DNA from: Antedon mediterranea
Lineage: Eukaryota > Echinodermata > Crinoidea > Comatulida > Antedonidae
Assembly: GCF_964355755.1 (NCBI RefSeq)
Contig: NC_092676.1
Span: 7,918,288-7,982,287 of the forward strand
DNA length: 64,000 nucleotides
Direction of reading: 5' to 3'
The notes under the pieces: model-generated
Databases searched by the model: none
Seen by the model: the letters and a program-made list of their open reading frames with translations, nothing else
Told to the model about the DNA's origin: nothing
Part shown: positions 49,325 through 61,934 of the stretch, one piece after another
Position numbering within the stretch: the stretch's first letter is position 1
How the letters are laid out: the number at the start of each line of letters is the position of its first letter
Translations under genes and position numbers: made by a program

Positions 49325-49620
49325 ATGCACCGGTAGTGTGGCACAGTGTCCGACTACTGATAGTGAGATTGTGGGTTCAAATCCAACTCTTGTCGCATTA
49401 CTTGTATCCTTAGGCAAGAAGACACTCTACTATACATTCACCTCGCTCCACCCAGGTGTACAAATGGGTACCTGGTTAGATCAAGACACAACTTTGAGCT
49501 GATCACAAGCTGCATCATGGGTATATGTTCCATACGTGGCCAATCCCATATTGACCAGCGTAATACAACGTACAGTGCTTGGTTTCACAACATTAGGTGC
49601 TTTATAAATCCAGGATATTA
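49325..49620 (+). repeat. tRNA-derived SINE, family 1, long copy
   Basis: GTGGCACAGTGTCCGACTAC ... GTGGGTTCAAATCCAACTC ... CCACCCAGGTGTACAAATGG ... GATCAAGACACAACTTTGAG, then TTGGTTTCACAACATTAGG and a tail GTGCTTTATAAATCCAGGAT. Longer 3' part than the copy at 20283. Confidence 0.8.
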
Positions 49621-49624
49621 TAAA

Positions 49625-52560
49625 TTACTAAAATTTGACGAAAACAAGCCTGTAGCCAGGATATAGGGCGGGCCTTTTTTCCACAAAAAAAGACAAACAA
49701 TCAAAATTACGTAGGCTAGTTCGGCATATTTACCACCACTTCCACTGTTACTAGTCTCTAGGTTGATAAAAGGCACTTCGGCAAAAAGAACCCCTGAAAA
49801 AATCCTGGCTAGCTACTAATTGGTAACTGAAAGCTGTTGATGAATTCAATACATTTGGTTGTAATAGTAAAATACATCATTAGATAGACTTCATGTGAAG
49901 TGTATTAAATGTATGCGAGATTACCACTTGCAGAGAGACATAGCACTTGTATCAAGGATATATTATGATAATGTCATTATAACTATAATATAGAGCCATT
50001 AGTGGATGTTGGTTTCGGTAAAACTAAGTTACGACTGTAGTGTAAGCACAGATCAGACCACTGTACCCTTAAATATCATAAATGAAGGTCCACAAATGAG
50101 AAAGTATGTTATGGCCTCAGATCTTTCGATTAATTGCCTACAATGGCTATTTTATATTGTGAATACATTTTAACAATTGAATTCTGACCTTGAGACATAT
50201 AGATTATGTAATATAAAAATTTTTATTAAAATCTACATGACAATTGAATTAAGGATATACAGCTGTCATAATTTATGTCACAAACATTCATATCCCCGGG
50301 TACAGTCCCAGTATTGACTTTTGGTCGGGGTGTAGTCCTCTCTTTAGCCAGTTAAAGATGAGTTTTTATAAGAAATGCTTAGCAATAATTTTTTTTTTTC
50401 GTGAACCAGGCTTTCCCTGGGTATACATCCCAATATGGGCCCATTTTCATTTTCTAGGGAGTGGATTAAACCAGAGGATATAATAAGGTATATAGCCTTT
50501 TTTTAAAACTTCATTATGATATTGTAGTAATATTACTGTATAGTATAGATGTAAAAATGAGAACAACCTTGAGATTATAGATTTTACTCTTACTCCATTT
50601 CCCGTTCGTCTTTCACAATCAGTCTGTTGCAGTATATATTAATCTATTACTCTTTATTAAGGTAGGCGTATGTGGCTTACAGGATACCCAAAGCCCTGCA
50701 GATATTATAGTACAGTGATTATTATAAACATTAGCCTTGCAAAGATGCATATTATAATATCTGTTACAATTGAACCTCCTGTTAAAGTTAATAAAAAAAT
50801 ATACTTAATATATTCATTTCAATAACACACCTACAATCATCATCACGTTGGTATCTAGAAATTGATATTAACACACGCATTGTGGAAAATATTGAACAAT
50901 CGAAAAAAAAAAATTAAATCTAATGAATATATACAATGATAAGGGAAAGTGTTAGGATAAATTAGGATTGGTATATAAAAAAAGGAATGGTGTGGATAGG
51001 AAATAATATTTAAAGGAATCAAACCAAAGCAATCTTTAGTCAACTTTCCAAAAATTAGACACAATAATAGGGCTTTTCCAAATTGTGTCTTGGGTTTTAA
51101 CAATTGCATTTTATTTAAGATTTTATTTGCTTGCTCATTTTGCTATAGGAAGATTGGTTTGGAAAAGTTGACCATATTTTTGTTTAAATTTAGGAAATCT
51201 ATAAATAAAAAAAAATTTTAAAATTCAGAATAGTGCTTTGTAAGAAATCCTGACCTTAGAGTGAATATTAAAGGATCAAGTGAAGATAAACCTTTAGAAT
51301 GAATGACCACTTGTAATGGTCAAGTAGTTAATGGTCAGCAGGTTGACCACAGTAGTACCATAGAGGGTGCCAATAATAAGACTGTGCTGTTGCCCAATAA
51401 AACAGTAGGTCTGATTAAAAAATGGCAAAATTTCCCACAGAAAATCTTTCCCACACCACTCCCAAAGGTTTATGAGAGCTATTTTCATATTCTGAGTTGA
51501 TCATGATGAAATTAAACAATGTGAACGTGCCAAGTGACTGATAGTGACAGCTAATAAAACCAGACAACAGAAAGACAACAAAGCAAAATAAGTATCACCA
51601 ACAAAAAAAACACATATTGAACATTATGCACAAAATTCATACTCGTACACTCTGCATGTACTAAATGTTTTAGATCTTGTTTTGAAATTACTGCATCAAT
51701 GGTTGATTACTGCAGTAAAAATGTCTAGCAGTTGGTGCTATGACCTTTTTTGCCACTCTTCACAAAATGTTCTGTTTTTTAAAAATACCGAAATCAACAA
51801 CATAAAATACCATAGGTTTTTACAGCATTTAATTGATAATAGTAACAGTTACTTAAACTGAAAGATAAGACCCAAAAAAAATAATTTTTAAAAAAGGGCT
51901 GAATTTAATCAAAATGTTATGGGTACATGCAAAGTATTTTTAAATGTTAAAAGTGACGACAGAGTACAAAATGATCCAACAAAAGGTGCCAGTAAGGCTC
52001 ACCATTCGCAAAATGAACGTGGCGCGTTTTCAGTCCAGTTACTAAAAATAAAGCAGGTGAAAAGAAAAAGTTTTAATGTTTTGTTTTTTAAAGAAATGCG
52101 TGAAAAAGAAATGATTATTAGTTTAATGATGTATTAATAAGAAATAAATATGTAAAAAAACACATGCAATTGCATAAATTGGCAAATGATATTTGGTAAT
52201 ATTACAGTGCTTATTTAAATGACATAAAATGTATAATTCCATCACATTAACAACAATACATTTGTCAACATCTATTGGATTGGATAATGAAAGAAAAACA
52301 TCATTAAAAGCATTTTATTCAAAACTTTACAAAGAGAATGTAAATTCTCAGATATTCAGCACAACTTGAGACTATTATCTGCAATATTTGTTTTAAAAAT
52401 ATGAACCGATATACTGTAAAATAAACAATATACAGTATAATTATTAAAAAACATATTGTAAAATACAATACAAATAATAAAACATAGTCAACATTAATAT
52501 GAAATGATGGGTCTGTTTGAAAATATAAGATCATAAAAAGATGTTGTTTGTTTATTGAAT
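49625..52560. other. No gene recognised
   Basis: AT-rich. A possible small MITE at 49651-49815 (CTGTAGCCAGGAT / ATCCTGGCTAGCTAC). At 50295-50460 two imperfect copies of a CCCGGGTACAGTCCCAGTAT-like segment are separated by about 120 bp. Confidence 0.4.
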
Positions 52561-52703
52561 ACATTATCAAAGTTTGTGACAAAAAAATGTGATACAAACC
52601 GTATGGTAGTGATATACCCAAATACGGTAGTTATTTGACATCATCATGTCCATGGGCACATCACATTTTTTTGGTCAAAGTTTGATAGTTTAAACAGAGC
52701 TTA
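52561..52703. repeat. Palindromic MITE, CTATCAAACT family, copy 3
   Basis: ACATTATCAAAGTTTGTGAC ... GACATCATCATGTCCATGGG ... TTTGATAGTTTAAACAGAGC. Confidence 0.75.
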
Positions 52704-54216
52704 AGTTCAGCCTGATATTAGACTGGACTAATTGAATTTGGTTAAATAGGGTGTCTTCAATTAAACTGACCAAGCTAACTGATACTTAACAACCACTTTC
52801 TGTTTAGTATAACTTTCAACATAAGGTACTAACCATGTTACTATTAAAAGTTAAAAAGTTACATCAAGGCAAAACCATGATGAAACTAAACATGTGAATA
52901 ATCCAAGTGCAAAGTACCCATGACTTAATTACTTCAATTTTTTATGTCAGTGTGAACAAGGCTTTATTCTTCAAATTTAAACTTTTAAGTATAAATTAGG
53001 TTAATTGACAAAAATAACAGGTATAGAACGTTCTGTTAATTAAAACTTAATTAATAATTACAATTAGTGGCTAGCCAGTTTAATTACAAAACGATGTCAT
53101 TTGGGTTTGGAGAATAATCGTGTAAGACAGCGTTAACCTCATTTTAATTAAAGAGGACAGGAAAGTGTCTAATCCATGTTGTAATTAGCTAATAGCATAC
53201 AAGGAGAAATGATAAACGAAACTAAAGTAACATGTGTACATCACTGTGTATATTACAAATCTTGTACCTAGGAAGCATAGAAACAGCATGATATTTAATA
53301 GGCTAGGTAGTGCCTAAAGGCAAAGAATATATATCACAAGAATGAGTAATCCGCGATTTTCCCTGTAACAGTAATATTGTCCATGTGGTAGGGCGCCGCC
53401 ATAAGTGTGGATGTATCTGGGATGTATACAACTTTTTGTGACGGTTTCACTAATCAAAGGCTGGACCACCGGTAGTATTTTCATGATAAAAAATCAACTA
53501 CATGCCAACATCATGTTAAATACTATTTGGATATTTAATTGTTCGTTTTATGCAATTTATTTAGTAAAAACTGTCGTATAAACAGTTTGCTTTATCAACC
53601 GGGCGATACGATAGCGTGACCGGGCGTGTTGGTGTTTAGGCGTTTTCATAAAGGATAGTTTAATAATATTCCTATATTTAACTTGTTTCTGGTAAAACAA
53701 ATAAATGTTAATGACATTTGACATTTTGTCCTATTAATAACATGTATTTTATACTAATTTATATCATAAAAACAATACTTAATTTACCGGGCGTAGAGTA
53801 GTATGCGGCAATGGTAAAGAATAGGCCGTGCTGAGTAACGATTCGTTGATTTTTGGTGTTGCTGTGTTAGGCCTTTTAGAAGCATGTTAGTAAATAATTG
53901 TCTGTAAAAGTGAATGTACACTAGTTTGTTAATAAATATGTATTATAACATAGTTTACAATTGCAAAATATATTATCATAATTCTATTTAATGTGACATG
54001 TATAATATCTATTAAATCAAGTCTTATCTAGTATGTATAAATCCGCCCTTATGAGGACGGGTATCACTCACTGGAGCTTTCTGTTACAAATTTCTCATGC
54101 AAAAATCGCGGAATACTCATTCTTGTGATATATATTCTTTGCTAAAGGTGAATGTGCAATACATAAGGAGTTTCAATTTTTTTTACATAGAAAAGAGTTA
54201 TTTACATGTCAGGTCT
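52704..54216. other. No gene recognised
   Basis: A GC-richer spot at 53385-53415 has a minus-strand ATGGCGGCGCCCTACCACAT, but no donor in a useful position, so I do not call an exon. Confidence 0.4.
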
Positions 54217-54373
54217 AAAGCTACACTATCAAACTGGTTTTTTTTCAAAAAAAGTGTGCCCAAATATGGTAATGATATGCCTAAATATGGTAGTGATATG
54301 ACATCATCATGTCCATTATATTGGTATCACATTTGTTTTTCACATAAAGTTTGATTGTGTAGACAGAGCTTTA
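54217..54373. repeat. Palindromic MITE, CTATCAAACT family, copy 4
   Basis: AAAGCTACACTATCAAACTG ... two tandem CCAAATATGGTARTGATATG ... TTGTGTAGACAGAGCTTTAG. Best preserved ends of the family. Confidence 0.85.
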
Positions 54374-54939
54374 GTTTGCTGGCACCAGCATAGTGAAAAT
54401 TCAGGGGGCATGCTTTTGATAGACTTCAGAAGACCCAGTATTAAGATCAAAGTACTTGCGCTGGTATATACACATATTAAACAGTGACAGTATGTACAGT
54501 TGAAAGAATACACAGCTCTCTACAAATTCTTCCCAGTATGACAGTAGTAAGGAACGATATAACATGCTGTTAAATATGCCATTGTCAGCATATAACCTAG
54601 ATGATGATCGTAACATGGTTGAAAAACACCATGGAACATTTATAATATAGGTTTTAGTGAAAGTCACAATGGCAACATCGCCTTGTACTGACAACCCTGG
54701 AGAGACTGCTCATCAGTGCACAGGTACCATGAGACTACTGACTTGCTAAAGATATCAATGACAGCATAGCTTTCTAATTACAGGTACCATAATGGTAGTT
54801 TGCTCTAGAATCTTGAAAACTAATAAGCTAAAGTGACTACTGACTTGCCATATGAAAGGTATCAGTGACAACATAGCTTTATGATCTGGGAAACAGGTTT
54901 ACTTGTTTACTTACTTACTTGTTTACTTGTTTCCGGAGC

Positions 54940-55195
54940 TCAGCAATGCTGGGTCCGGAGTCGAGGCTAGGCTATGCCTATAAGCCCCTCTTGATAATTA
55001 CATCAACTCTTGAATATGGCGCAAATTTAAGAGGGTGGTTGGACCATGCCCGTTCAAGACCGGACTTAAATTGATTGGTTGATCTTGAAGCTACTACATC
55101 CTCCGATAACGAATTCCATAATATAATAGCTTTTCGACCAAATGAGTCCCTCATCCAATTTGTGCGTGAGAACTTAAATTTTAATTTAAAAGAAT
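54940..55195 (-). pseudogene. Non-LTR retrotransposon ORF2 terminal fragment
   Basis: The minus-strand frame reads FSRTNWMRDSFGRKAIILWN then SLSEDVVASRSTNQFKSGLE. The R-x-x-F/S-x-R-x-x-x-x-WN-x-L-x-x-x-V-V-x-x-x-S-x-x-x-FK motif is the usual C-terminus of CR1/Jockey-clade proteins. Only the last 80 or so codons remain. Confidence 0.7.
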
Positions 55196-55844
55196 GACCA
55201 CCATGATGGCATGTTGGTCTAGAATCTTGACAACTACTTTAGTGTGAATAACAAAAAAGACTACTAACCTACCCAGCTAAAGGTACAGCATCATGACAAC
55301 ACGGCTTAATGCGGACAACCCTAAAAAATAACGTTTCAACCTACAATGCTGACAACACTACTGTATGAACCGAAGATATCACACTAATCAGGCCACTAAA
55401 CAACATACAGAAAAATCTATGAAAAGACTGATTCTCTTGTAAACATAAGCTACTGATTGTAATTTGATCTTTTGACATAGGTGTCATACCTGGATCACAT
55501 TTCATAATTTACTGTTTTAAGGAAGTTTTTGATGAGCATCACTGACAGAATTAAGTAGTGAAATGTGAAAGGTTTAAAAGAAAATAGACTTTCAACTACT
55601 TAAAGAAATCAATAAAACTGGATCTGTCTTGAATCAATACTCTAGTTTTTAAGTAAGTATAGAGTGTCTTCAATAAATCACGGATTCAATTCTTGAATGA
55701 TGAAATATATTAATATTAATAACTATTTCAAATCAGAATCAGTGTAATTGTTTGATTGATTGATTGAAATATATATTTATACTGGGTAACCTCTTCAGTC
55801 AAAGACTGGTCTCCCAGAGGCCCCAGTTGGTGATCAGTGGCTGT
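55196..55844. other. No gene recognised
   Basis: AT-rich; nothing beyond simple sequence. Confidence 0.4.
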
Positions 55845-55945
55845 GATGTACTAGTACACCGGGGTAACCCCCTACTCGAACCCCTGCCGATGTTATGGCT
55901 ACATAATTACGGTTCCACTCGCTCGGCCACTCACCCACTGTTTAG
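55845..55945 (-). repeat. SINE family 3, copy 2
   Basis: TACTAGTACACCGGGGTAACCCC followed by CGAACCCCTGCCGATGTTAT and CACTCGCTCGGCCACTCA. The minus strand has a tRNA-like head (GGCCGAGCGAGTGG, GGGTTCGAG). Confidence 0.6.
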
Positions 55946-56919
55946 ATTGGGTGGAGGTTTTTGTGCTTGGCTGACGTGGGCAAAGATACCACCTTTGGAG
56001 TCCTCCACCCAATCTAAAGCTTACATTTTTTTGAAGTCTTCCACACAGCTTAATTTTACCACAGCAACCACTCCAAGGGGGTGGGGATTCAAAATTTCGA
56101 AAATTGTATTATGCAAGACATAAAATTAAATTCAGAACTTCATATCAATGTTTAGGCACATTCCCCCACCTCCCGCCCTTTTTACTCGGGGTACCCGAGT
56201 CTAGGACTCTCTTATCTTCTCTTCCACCTGACAATATTGAGTAAAAAGTGCGATTTATAAAGTACTACTCCTTCCTTATTCGTTGTAGTATTGAGCTGGG
56301 ATTTGGCATGGGTATACTACAGGGACTTGTCCTCAAAGTTATAGTTTAATTTCAAACCGGATGCAGTCATCTGACGTCTCGAAGATGGTACAGTATAGCC
56401 ATATTACAGTAGTTGCAAGCTTATTGATGTGTATGTGATGTCACATCCCATCTTATGACGTCATTACAGCTTTTTTTGCTGTACCCCGAGTATCACACAT
56501 TCGTGCTTGTTTTTTCAAAATCCTGGATCAGCCGAAAACAATGTTGGGTACCTATTATTAAAAAGCACTGTTTATATTTTCCCTGCCCATCCTTATTTTT
56601 CTACACAAATCCCTAGACATCTGTACCTATATCCCTGGACATACAGTATTACAATGTGACAATAATACCGAATACTGCAATCTAGTAATGGGTTGAATTA
56701 ATGCAGTTATTACACAATGACATAGGCTCTATTGGGTATTGCAACATCAACTAAGCATAGCACACATAAATTAAAGTATCTAATGGTTATATTTTCATAG
56801 TAAAATATTCTTATAGTTATAGTGGTATTTAATATTAATGTTCTAGTGACTACAGTAGTTAAAACGCCATGCAGGCACCAATAGATGTGATGTCATCATT
56901 ATAGGATTACAATAGGCAG

Positions 56920-57355
56920 ACCTATTAAGGGGACACTTTTCTTTGAAACAAATAAGAGGCATATCTGCAACCCCTATAAAGGGAACATCCCTATAAAGGG
57001 AACACCCCTATTAAGGGAACACCCCTATTAAGGGAACACCCCTATTAAGGGAACACCCCTATAAAGGGAACACCCCTATTAAGGGAACACCCCTATAAAG
57101 GGAACACCCCTATTAAGGGAACACCCCTATTAAGGGAACACCCCTATTAAGGGAACACCCCTATTAAGGGAACACCCCTATTAAGGGAACACCCCTATAA
57201 AGGGAACACCCCTATAAAGGGAACACCCCTATAAAGGGAACACCCCTATTAAGGGAACACCCCTATAAAGGGAACACCCCTATAAAGGGAACACCCCTAT
57301 TAAGAGGACATTTTGTTGGGTCCTGAAGGTGACACCTGAATAGCAGTTTCACCTA
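56920..57355. repeat. 17-bp array of 20 units in a TACAGTAGAAC-family remnant
   Basis: Unit CTATTAAGGGAACACCC or CTATAAAGGGAACACCC from 56975 to about 57303. Outer pieces (CCTATTAAGGGGACAC; GGTGACACCTGAATAGCAGT) belong to the same family as 22550-22961. Writing A for ATAAAG and T for ATTAAG, the order is AATTTATATTTTTAAATAAT. Confidence 0.92.
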
Positions 57356-58193
57356 CATACCATAATAATTGATGAAAAGAGATCATACCTCTGATGTCCT
57401 ACACTGAAAACAAAATGTTTACACATGCTCAAGTTGTACGCATTGCTTACACATGTTCAATACATTCAATATGGTGATGCATGTGCTAAGAATCAAACTG
57501 CAACGATTAATTATCAACAATAGTTGGCTTAAAAAATACATCAAACATTGCTGTGAGTCACAACCAGTGTGTTCTAAATAAATTAAGCTACCCCTCTAAA
57601 ACAATATTTGCTCACTTTATATTCAGTAGTTGAGTCAGACATTGATGAATTTTGGTCGGTTTGGAAGCCTCTGACTGGTCACGTTCGTGTAACATTAACA
57701 TTTGGTGATAATAAGTAGTAGTCTAAAGGTCTGAAAACTGTTGATCATAGAGATATGATATAAACGGGAAGCTTAACAACATTAGCAACGCTTCTTTGTT
57801 CTATTCTAATGCTACCAAATGGAATTAGTACTAGTGACGTTATAGGTTGTTACTGCAGTAATTCAATTTACTGCAGGATCTAGACCGATTGTTTACTTGT
57901 TGTATTTAAAATTCACTAAAAAAAAGTGGTAGCTTAAAAGTACTTTTGATGCATACAGCTTAAAAAATGTACTAATTCATTTAAAATACTATACTCTTAA
58001 AGATGTATTCCAAAAAAACTTTGAATAGGCCATTTCAGTTTCAATTAATCACTTCCGTTGGAAAAAACTTTACAAAAATAATGTTTGCACTAATAAAAAG
58101 ACACAAAAAAACAGTTAAATTCAACCAAAAATCCTTTGAATTCCAGTCAATTTGACGTTAAATTACTTTTTTAGGTAAACCATTTTTTTCTTA

Positions 58194-59130
58194 CCGTATT
58201 TTCCGGAGTATAGGTCGAGACTTTGTGGGAAAATTTTAATTGCAAAATCAGGGGGTCGACTTATACTCCGACCATGCGATTTTTGAAAAAAAATCAAGCC
58301 GAAAAAATTCGTTCAAAAGCCGTCAGCTGTCAAGGCCTAGCAAGGTCAGTGGCCTATCATCAATCACTCACAGGAGTTTTCAATTTAATAATACCTACAT
58401 TGTACAAAATAATACAACTCCAACAAGTACTGGTACAAGTACTATTAATATATAACAAAGATTAATTTTGATGTTTATATTACGCTTTTATTAAAATAAT
58501 TAAGAATAAATAGTTTTCGTTTGTGTTTCATATGCTTCGTATTCACTCGCGAAAACATCGTAACACACACCACAAAACGAACTACACGATGTTGGAATGT
58601 CCATGCAGCATGTTTGTTATTGCGCGATATTTTCATCTATACACATGCGCAGTTTGTTTGTTTGTTCGTAATTACAATTACTGCGCATGTCTATTCATAA
58701 AATAAATTCTCCTCAGTCCGGCGCGTGTACATTTACAGATAACGCGATTTACAACTACTCGCCTGTACAATTAATAAGCCTCCTAACGAAAAACTCGTTT
58801 TAATTTATTCGAGTGACGCGAAAAAACATCGCTGATGGCAAGTACTGTAACGCTACATCGCTGTCATTTATTATAGGCTGGCGAAGACGGCGGCGAAGCC
58901 GTTGTGATTACGTCCGTCCGATATTGATTAGGCCTACACTTTAATAATTGTATAAACAAACAACCACATTTCATACATTTCTAGCCTTCTTTGAACTTTA
59001 AAGTAAGTTGTGTTATTAGCCGATTTTGGGGGTCGACTTATATTCAGGTCATACCAAAATCAACGATATTCTAGGTCAAAGTTGGGGGTCGACTTATACT
59101 TGGGGTCGACCTATACTCCGGAAAATACGG
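58194..59130. mobile_element. MITE with CCGTATTTTCCGGAGTATA ends, TA duplication
   Basis: CCGTATTTTCCGGAGTATAG and CTATACTCCGGAAAATACGG face each other, flanked by TA on both sides (58192-58193, 59131-59132). GGGGTCGACTTATA words recur near both ends. No transposase. It is inserted inside the dispersed repeat also present at 5995-6190. Confidence 0.9.
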
Positions 59131-59923
59131 TATCCAATTTTTGGTCAAAGTGAATATCTATGTGACATTAAAATGGCATAGTCAAGCAAACATTTTTATT
59201 TTTCAGGGGGACAATCTTTAAAACGTGGTATTAAAGTTGCATTAACAAATAACAAAATTTCCCTTAACAGTACCTACAATCAACTGATAAAATTCTCATA
59301 TTTTCTGTCAAAAGTATCACAATACACACTGAAAATAAATGTTATTTATAGATGTACATTATGTATGGCAAAGTCTCCTGAGGCTGAGACAGTCACTTAG
59401 TATTGCTGTTGATGAAATACTCTTTCAAACTCACAAAAACAAAACTATGAAATGAAATCTAGCAGCTGAAATCAGTGAATAATGTAGACAATAAATGACA
59501 TGAAAAGCAGTAGTCATTTTAACATTAATGTATTCATTTATGATGTTCTAATGTTTTCAGCAAATAAGACATTACTACAATATTAGAATATTTTATTACG
59601 GTTCCAGACATTGTTTAATCATCAAGCTACTGTAAATCAAATACAATGCTCACTTTCAATAAATTAATTTGTAAGAATTTAAAAATCCTGGTGCCTCCAC
59701 CAGGATATGTGTTTAAAATAAATATTTTTCTCATAATTAAAAAAAAAAGTCTGTTTAAATATGAATGCGTTCTCTGGTATTAAGTAGAACCCATATTGGA
59801 GATAAAGAAATCAGTTTAAAAACAATAAGCAAAATACCAAATTATTCAGAATCGGCTTTGAAAAAACAATGGGATACATTCAATAGGGGTGACCTCTGAA
59901 TAGGTGTCCAAAAGGAGGATTCA

Positions 59924-60040
59924 AAAGCTTTGTCTACAATATCAAAAGTGTGATGCGAGTGATATGACATCACCATGTCCATATATGGGCACATCACATT
60001 TTTTTGTCATATAAATTTGATAGTGTATAGATAGAGCTTT
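59924..60040. repeat. Palindromic MITE, CTATCAAACT family, copy 5
   Basis: AAAGCTTTGTCTACAATATC ... ATATGACATCACCATGTCCA ... TTTGATAGTGTATAGATAGA. Confidence 0.8.
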
Positions 60041-61051
60041 ATTGTTATTATAACAATTGTATCTGGTAAACTAATTAATAACTTCAATATCTCAAGTATA
60101 ATTTTTAGAGCATTAATAATATAAATAATATCGATTGTATTCATGTCATAGAATTTAGAGCATATTAAATAAAGTATAAGCATGTACAGTAGTTGTAATA
60201 GCTATTGGTAGGCTAGGTTACCAACTATCAAAGTCTTCCGATAAACTTTCACCTACTGACTGTACACTCAACCCAGTACTGTCCCAAGGCTTTTAGTACG
60301 GCTGCCAGTATCCATAGCTGTAGAATACACAAGTAAACATCCAGGTATCGTATAGTTAAATTATATGGCTACTGGCCTGGTCACATGGGAAATCATGATG
60401 AGATGCGTTTGACTATTGATTGACTCCTTGCATACATTGGCTAGTCTAGCGACAGGCTACTTGAGTAATTAATTATACTCAGCCAAAACTTGTCTTGCTA
60501 GACAACCATATTATAATCAGGTATATTGCAAAATGTGCAACCCTGTTTTCTATCTAAGAAATTTTAGAAACATGAAAGTAAAATGTAAAGCAACAAATAT
60601 CTTTTCGCACCTTACGTTCGCATAGGCAATGCTGCTAACTGAGTATATTAAATAGCACTGAACTATTGCTAAGGTGATCTACCTAAAAAAATGAAGTGTC
60701 TGACCCTGTGAGGATGAAAAACCATAGAGTAGAACCGACATACATCTTCCGTACTAATACTCACACAGCATCCTATACCTGTACAAACAACACATCAATG
60801 TCAGGAAAGATTTATGTAAACTCTATCATAGTATAGAATACATCATTTTGAAGATGCGTAATCTGCGAGAGTCAAGAAAATATTTTTAATCTTTTATTTT
60901 AATATCGTATTATAACAAATTTAACTTTGTACAGTATATTGATTTCATATTCTGAGTGACCACTGCAAACATATTGCATGAATAAAATCAAGTAGAAATC
61001 TATAATTTGCATAGCAGCAGACTCCACTGTTGATACGACTCCATTAAAACA
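60041..61051. other. No gene recognised
   Basis: AT-rich, no repeat or exon that I can name. Confidence 0.4.
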
Positions 61052-61240
61052 ATGAATTCAGAAAGTAGTGGTGAAATAATTCCTCACTGCGGCGGCCATG
61101 TGTCCTTTAATTCTTGCCCGGAGGCCAACTGCAAGATTTCCAATCCTCATCAATGCCAGCCATAATCATCACCAAGCAATCACAATTATCACACAAAACA
61201 AATTACCCGCTGAGAGGGAATAATTTTGTAGATAGAAATG
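61052..61240. promoter_or_regulatory. Candidate conserved non-coding element (or 37-codon ORF)
   Basis: A balanced, non-repetitive block stands out from AT-rich surroundings: CTCACTGCGGCGGCCATGTG, TTTAATTCTTGCCCGGAGGC, CAATCCTCATCAATGCC, CATAATCATCACC, CACAATTATCACAC. It is rich in TAAT/ATTA homeodomain-like and CAATCA-type sites. A plus-strand ORF 61052-61165 encodes 37 residues with four Cys (MNSESSGEIIPHCGGH ... NSCPEANCK). No splice sites bound it. Regulatory function is an inference. Confidence 0.35.
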
Positions 61241-61246
61241 TACTGT

Positions 61247-61281
61247 TTAACCATGGAGTAAATCTTTACTCCATGGTTTAA
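61247..61281. repeat. Near-perfect palindrome
   Basis: ACCATGGAGTAAA and TTTACTCCATGGT (13 bp perfect) around TC, extended by GTTTA/TTTAAC. Sits between the GC-richer block and the next element. Confidence 0.85.
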
Positions 61282-61304
61282 CACTGATGCAAACTGTATT
61301 TTAA

Positions 61305-61930
61305 AGCCCCATTCCCTACGTTTTTTAGATCTATTTTAAGATCACAAACTATATTTAATGTAAAAATAATACTATATGGTCCTATTGCGATAACTTTTTT
61401 CGTCTTTAAACGGTTAAAAATGTGAAAAATAAATCGATTCTAATAATTATAGAGGCCCGCTATAAATCCCAAAATGCATTGCGCGCGGATTGATATTTTT
61501 GTTTTTCACCTGTAATTCGCCCACTTTTCGATCGATCGTGAAGTCAAAACAAATGGAAGACTCCTAACTTTTCAGCGAAAATACCGGGTTTTCCCCAATT
61601 TGTATCAACGGAGTCTGGCAAAAATAGAAAGACAATTAATGCAGCAACTATACAACGTCAGGCTAGGTATATAGCTAGCGTACGATGTTCGTACGTTATC
61701 GATGTTTACCAGCTAGGCCTACAAAACTAAGCCTAGCTAGGCTAGGCCTAAGACCGTCCACGAGAGGTCGATCGCCGCGAGCTACTTAGGTAGTGCATTG
61801 TTTCTCACTTTTTATCATAATTTACCATAAAACGTACATTTAAGACAAGGAATGACATGGTTTAATGTTTTTAAAGTGATATATATGTATTATTTTCCAA
61901 AAAACGTCCAAAATTGCAGGGAAGGGGTCT
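61305..61930. mobile_element. TTAA-flanked MITE
   Basis: AGCCCCATTCCCTACGTTTT at the left and AAAACGTCCAAAATTGCAGG plus GAAGGGGTCT at the right are imperfect inverted ends. TTAA is present on both sides (61301-61304, 61931-61934), as for piggyBac or Kolobok-type insertions. The interior is AGGCCTA-rich. No transposase. Confidence 0.75.
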
Positions 61931-61934
61931 TTAA

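Noticed and set aside
53375-53410. Minus-strand ATGGCGGCGCCC as a MAP7 first exon
   Set aside because: The frame runs to a stop after about 22 codons, and no donor leaves one base of phase as required by the exon at 47835.
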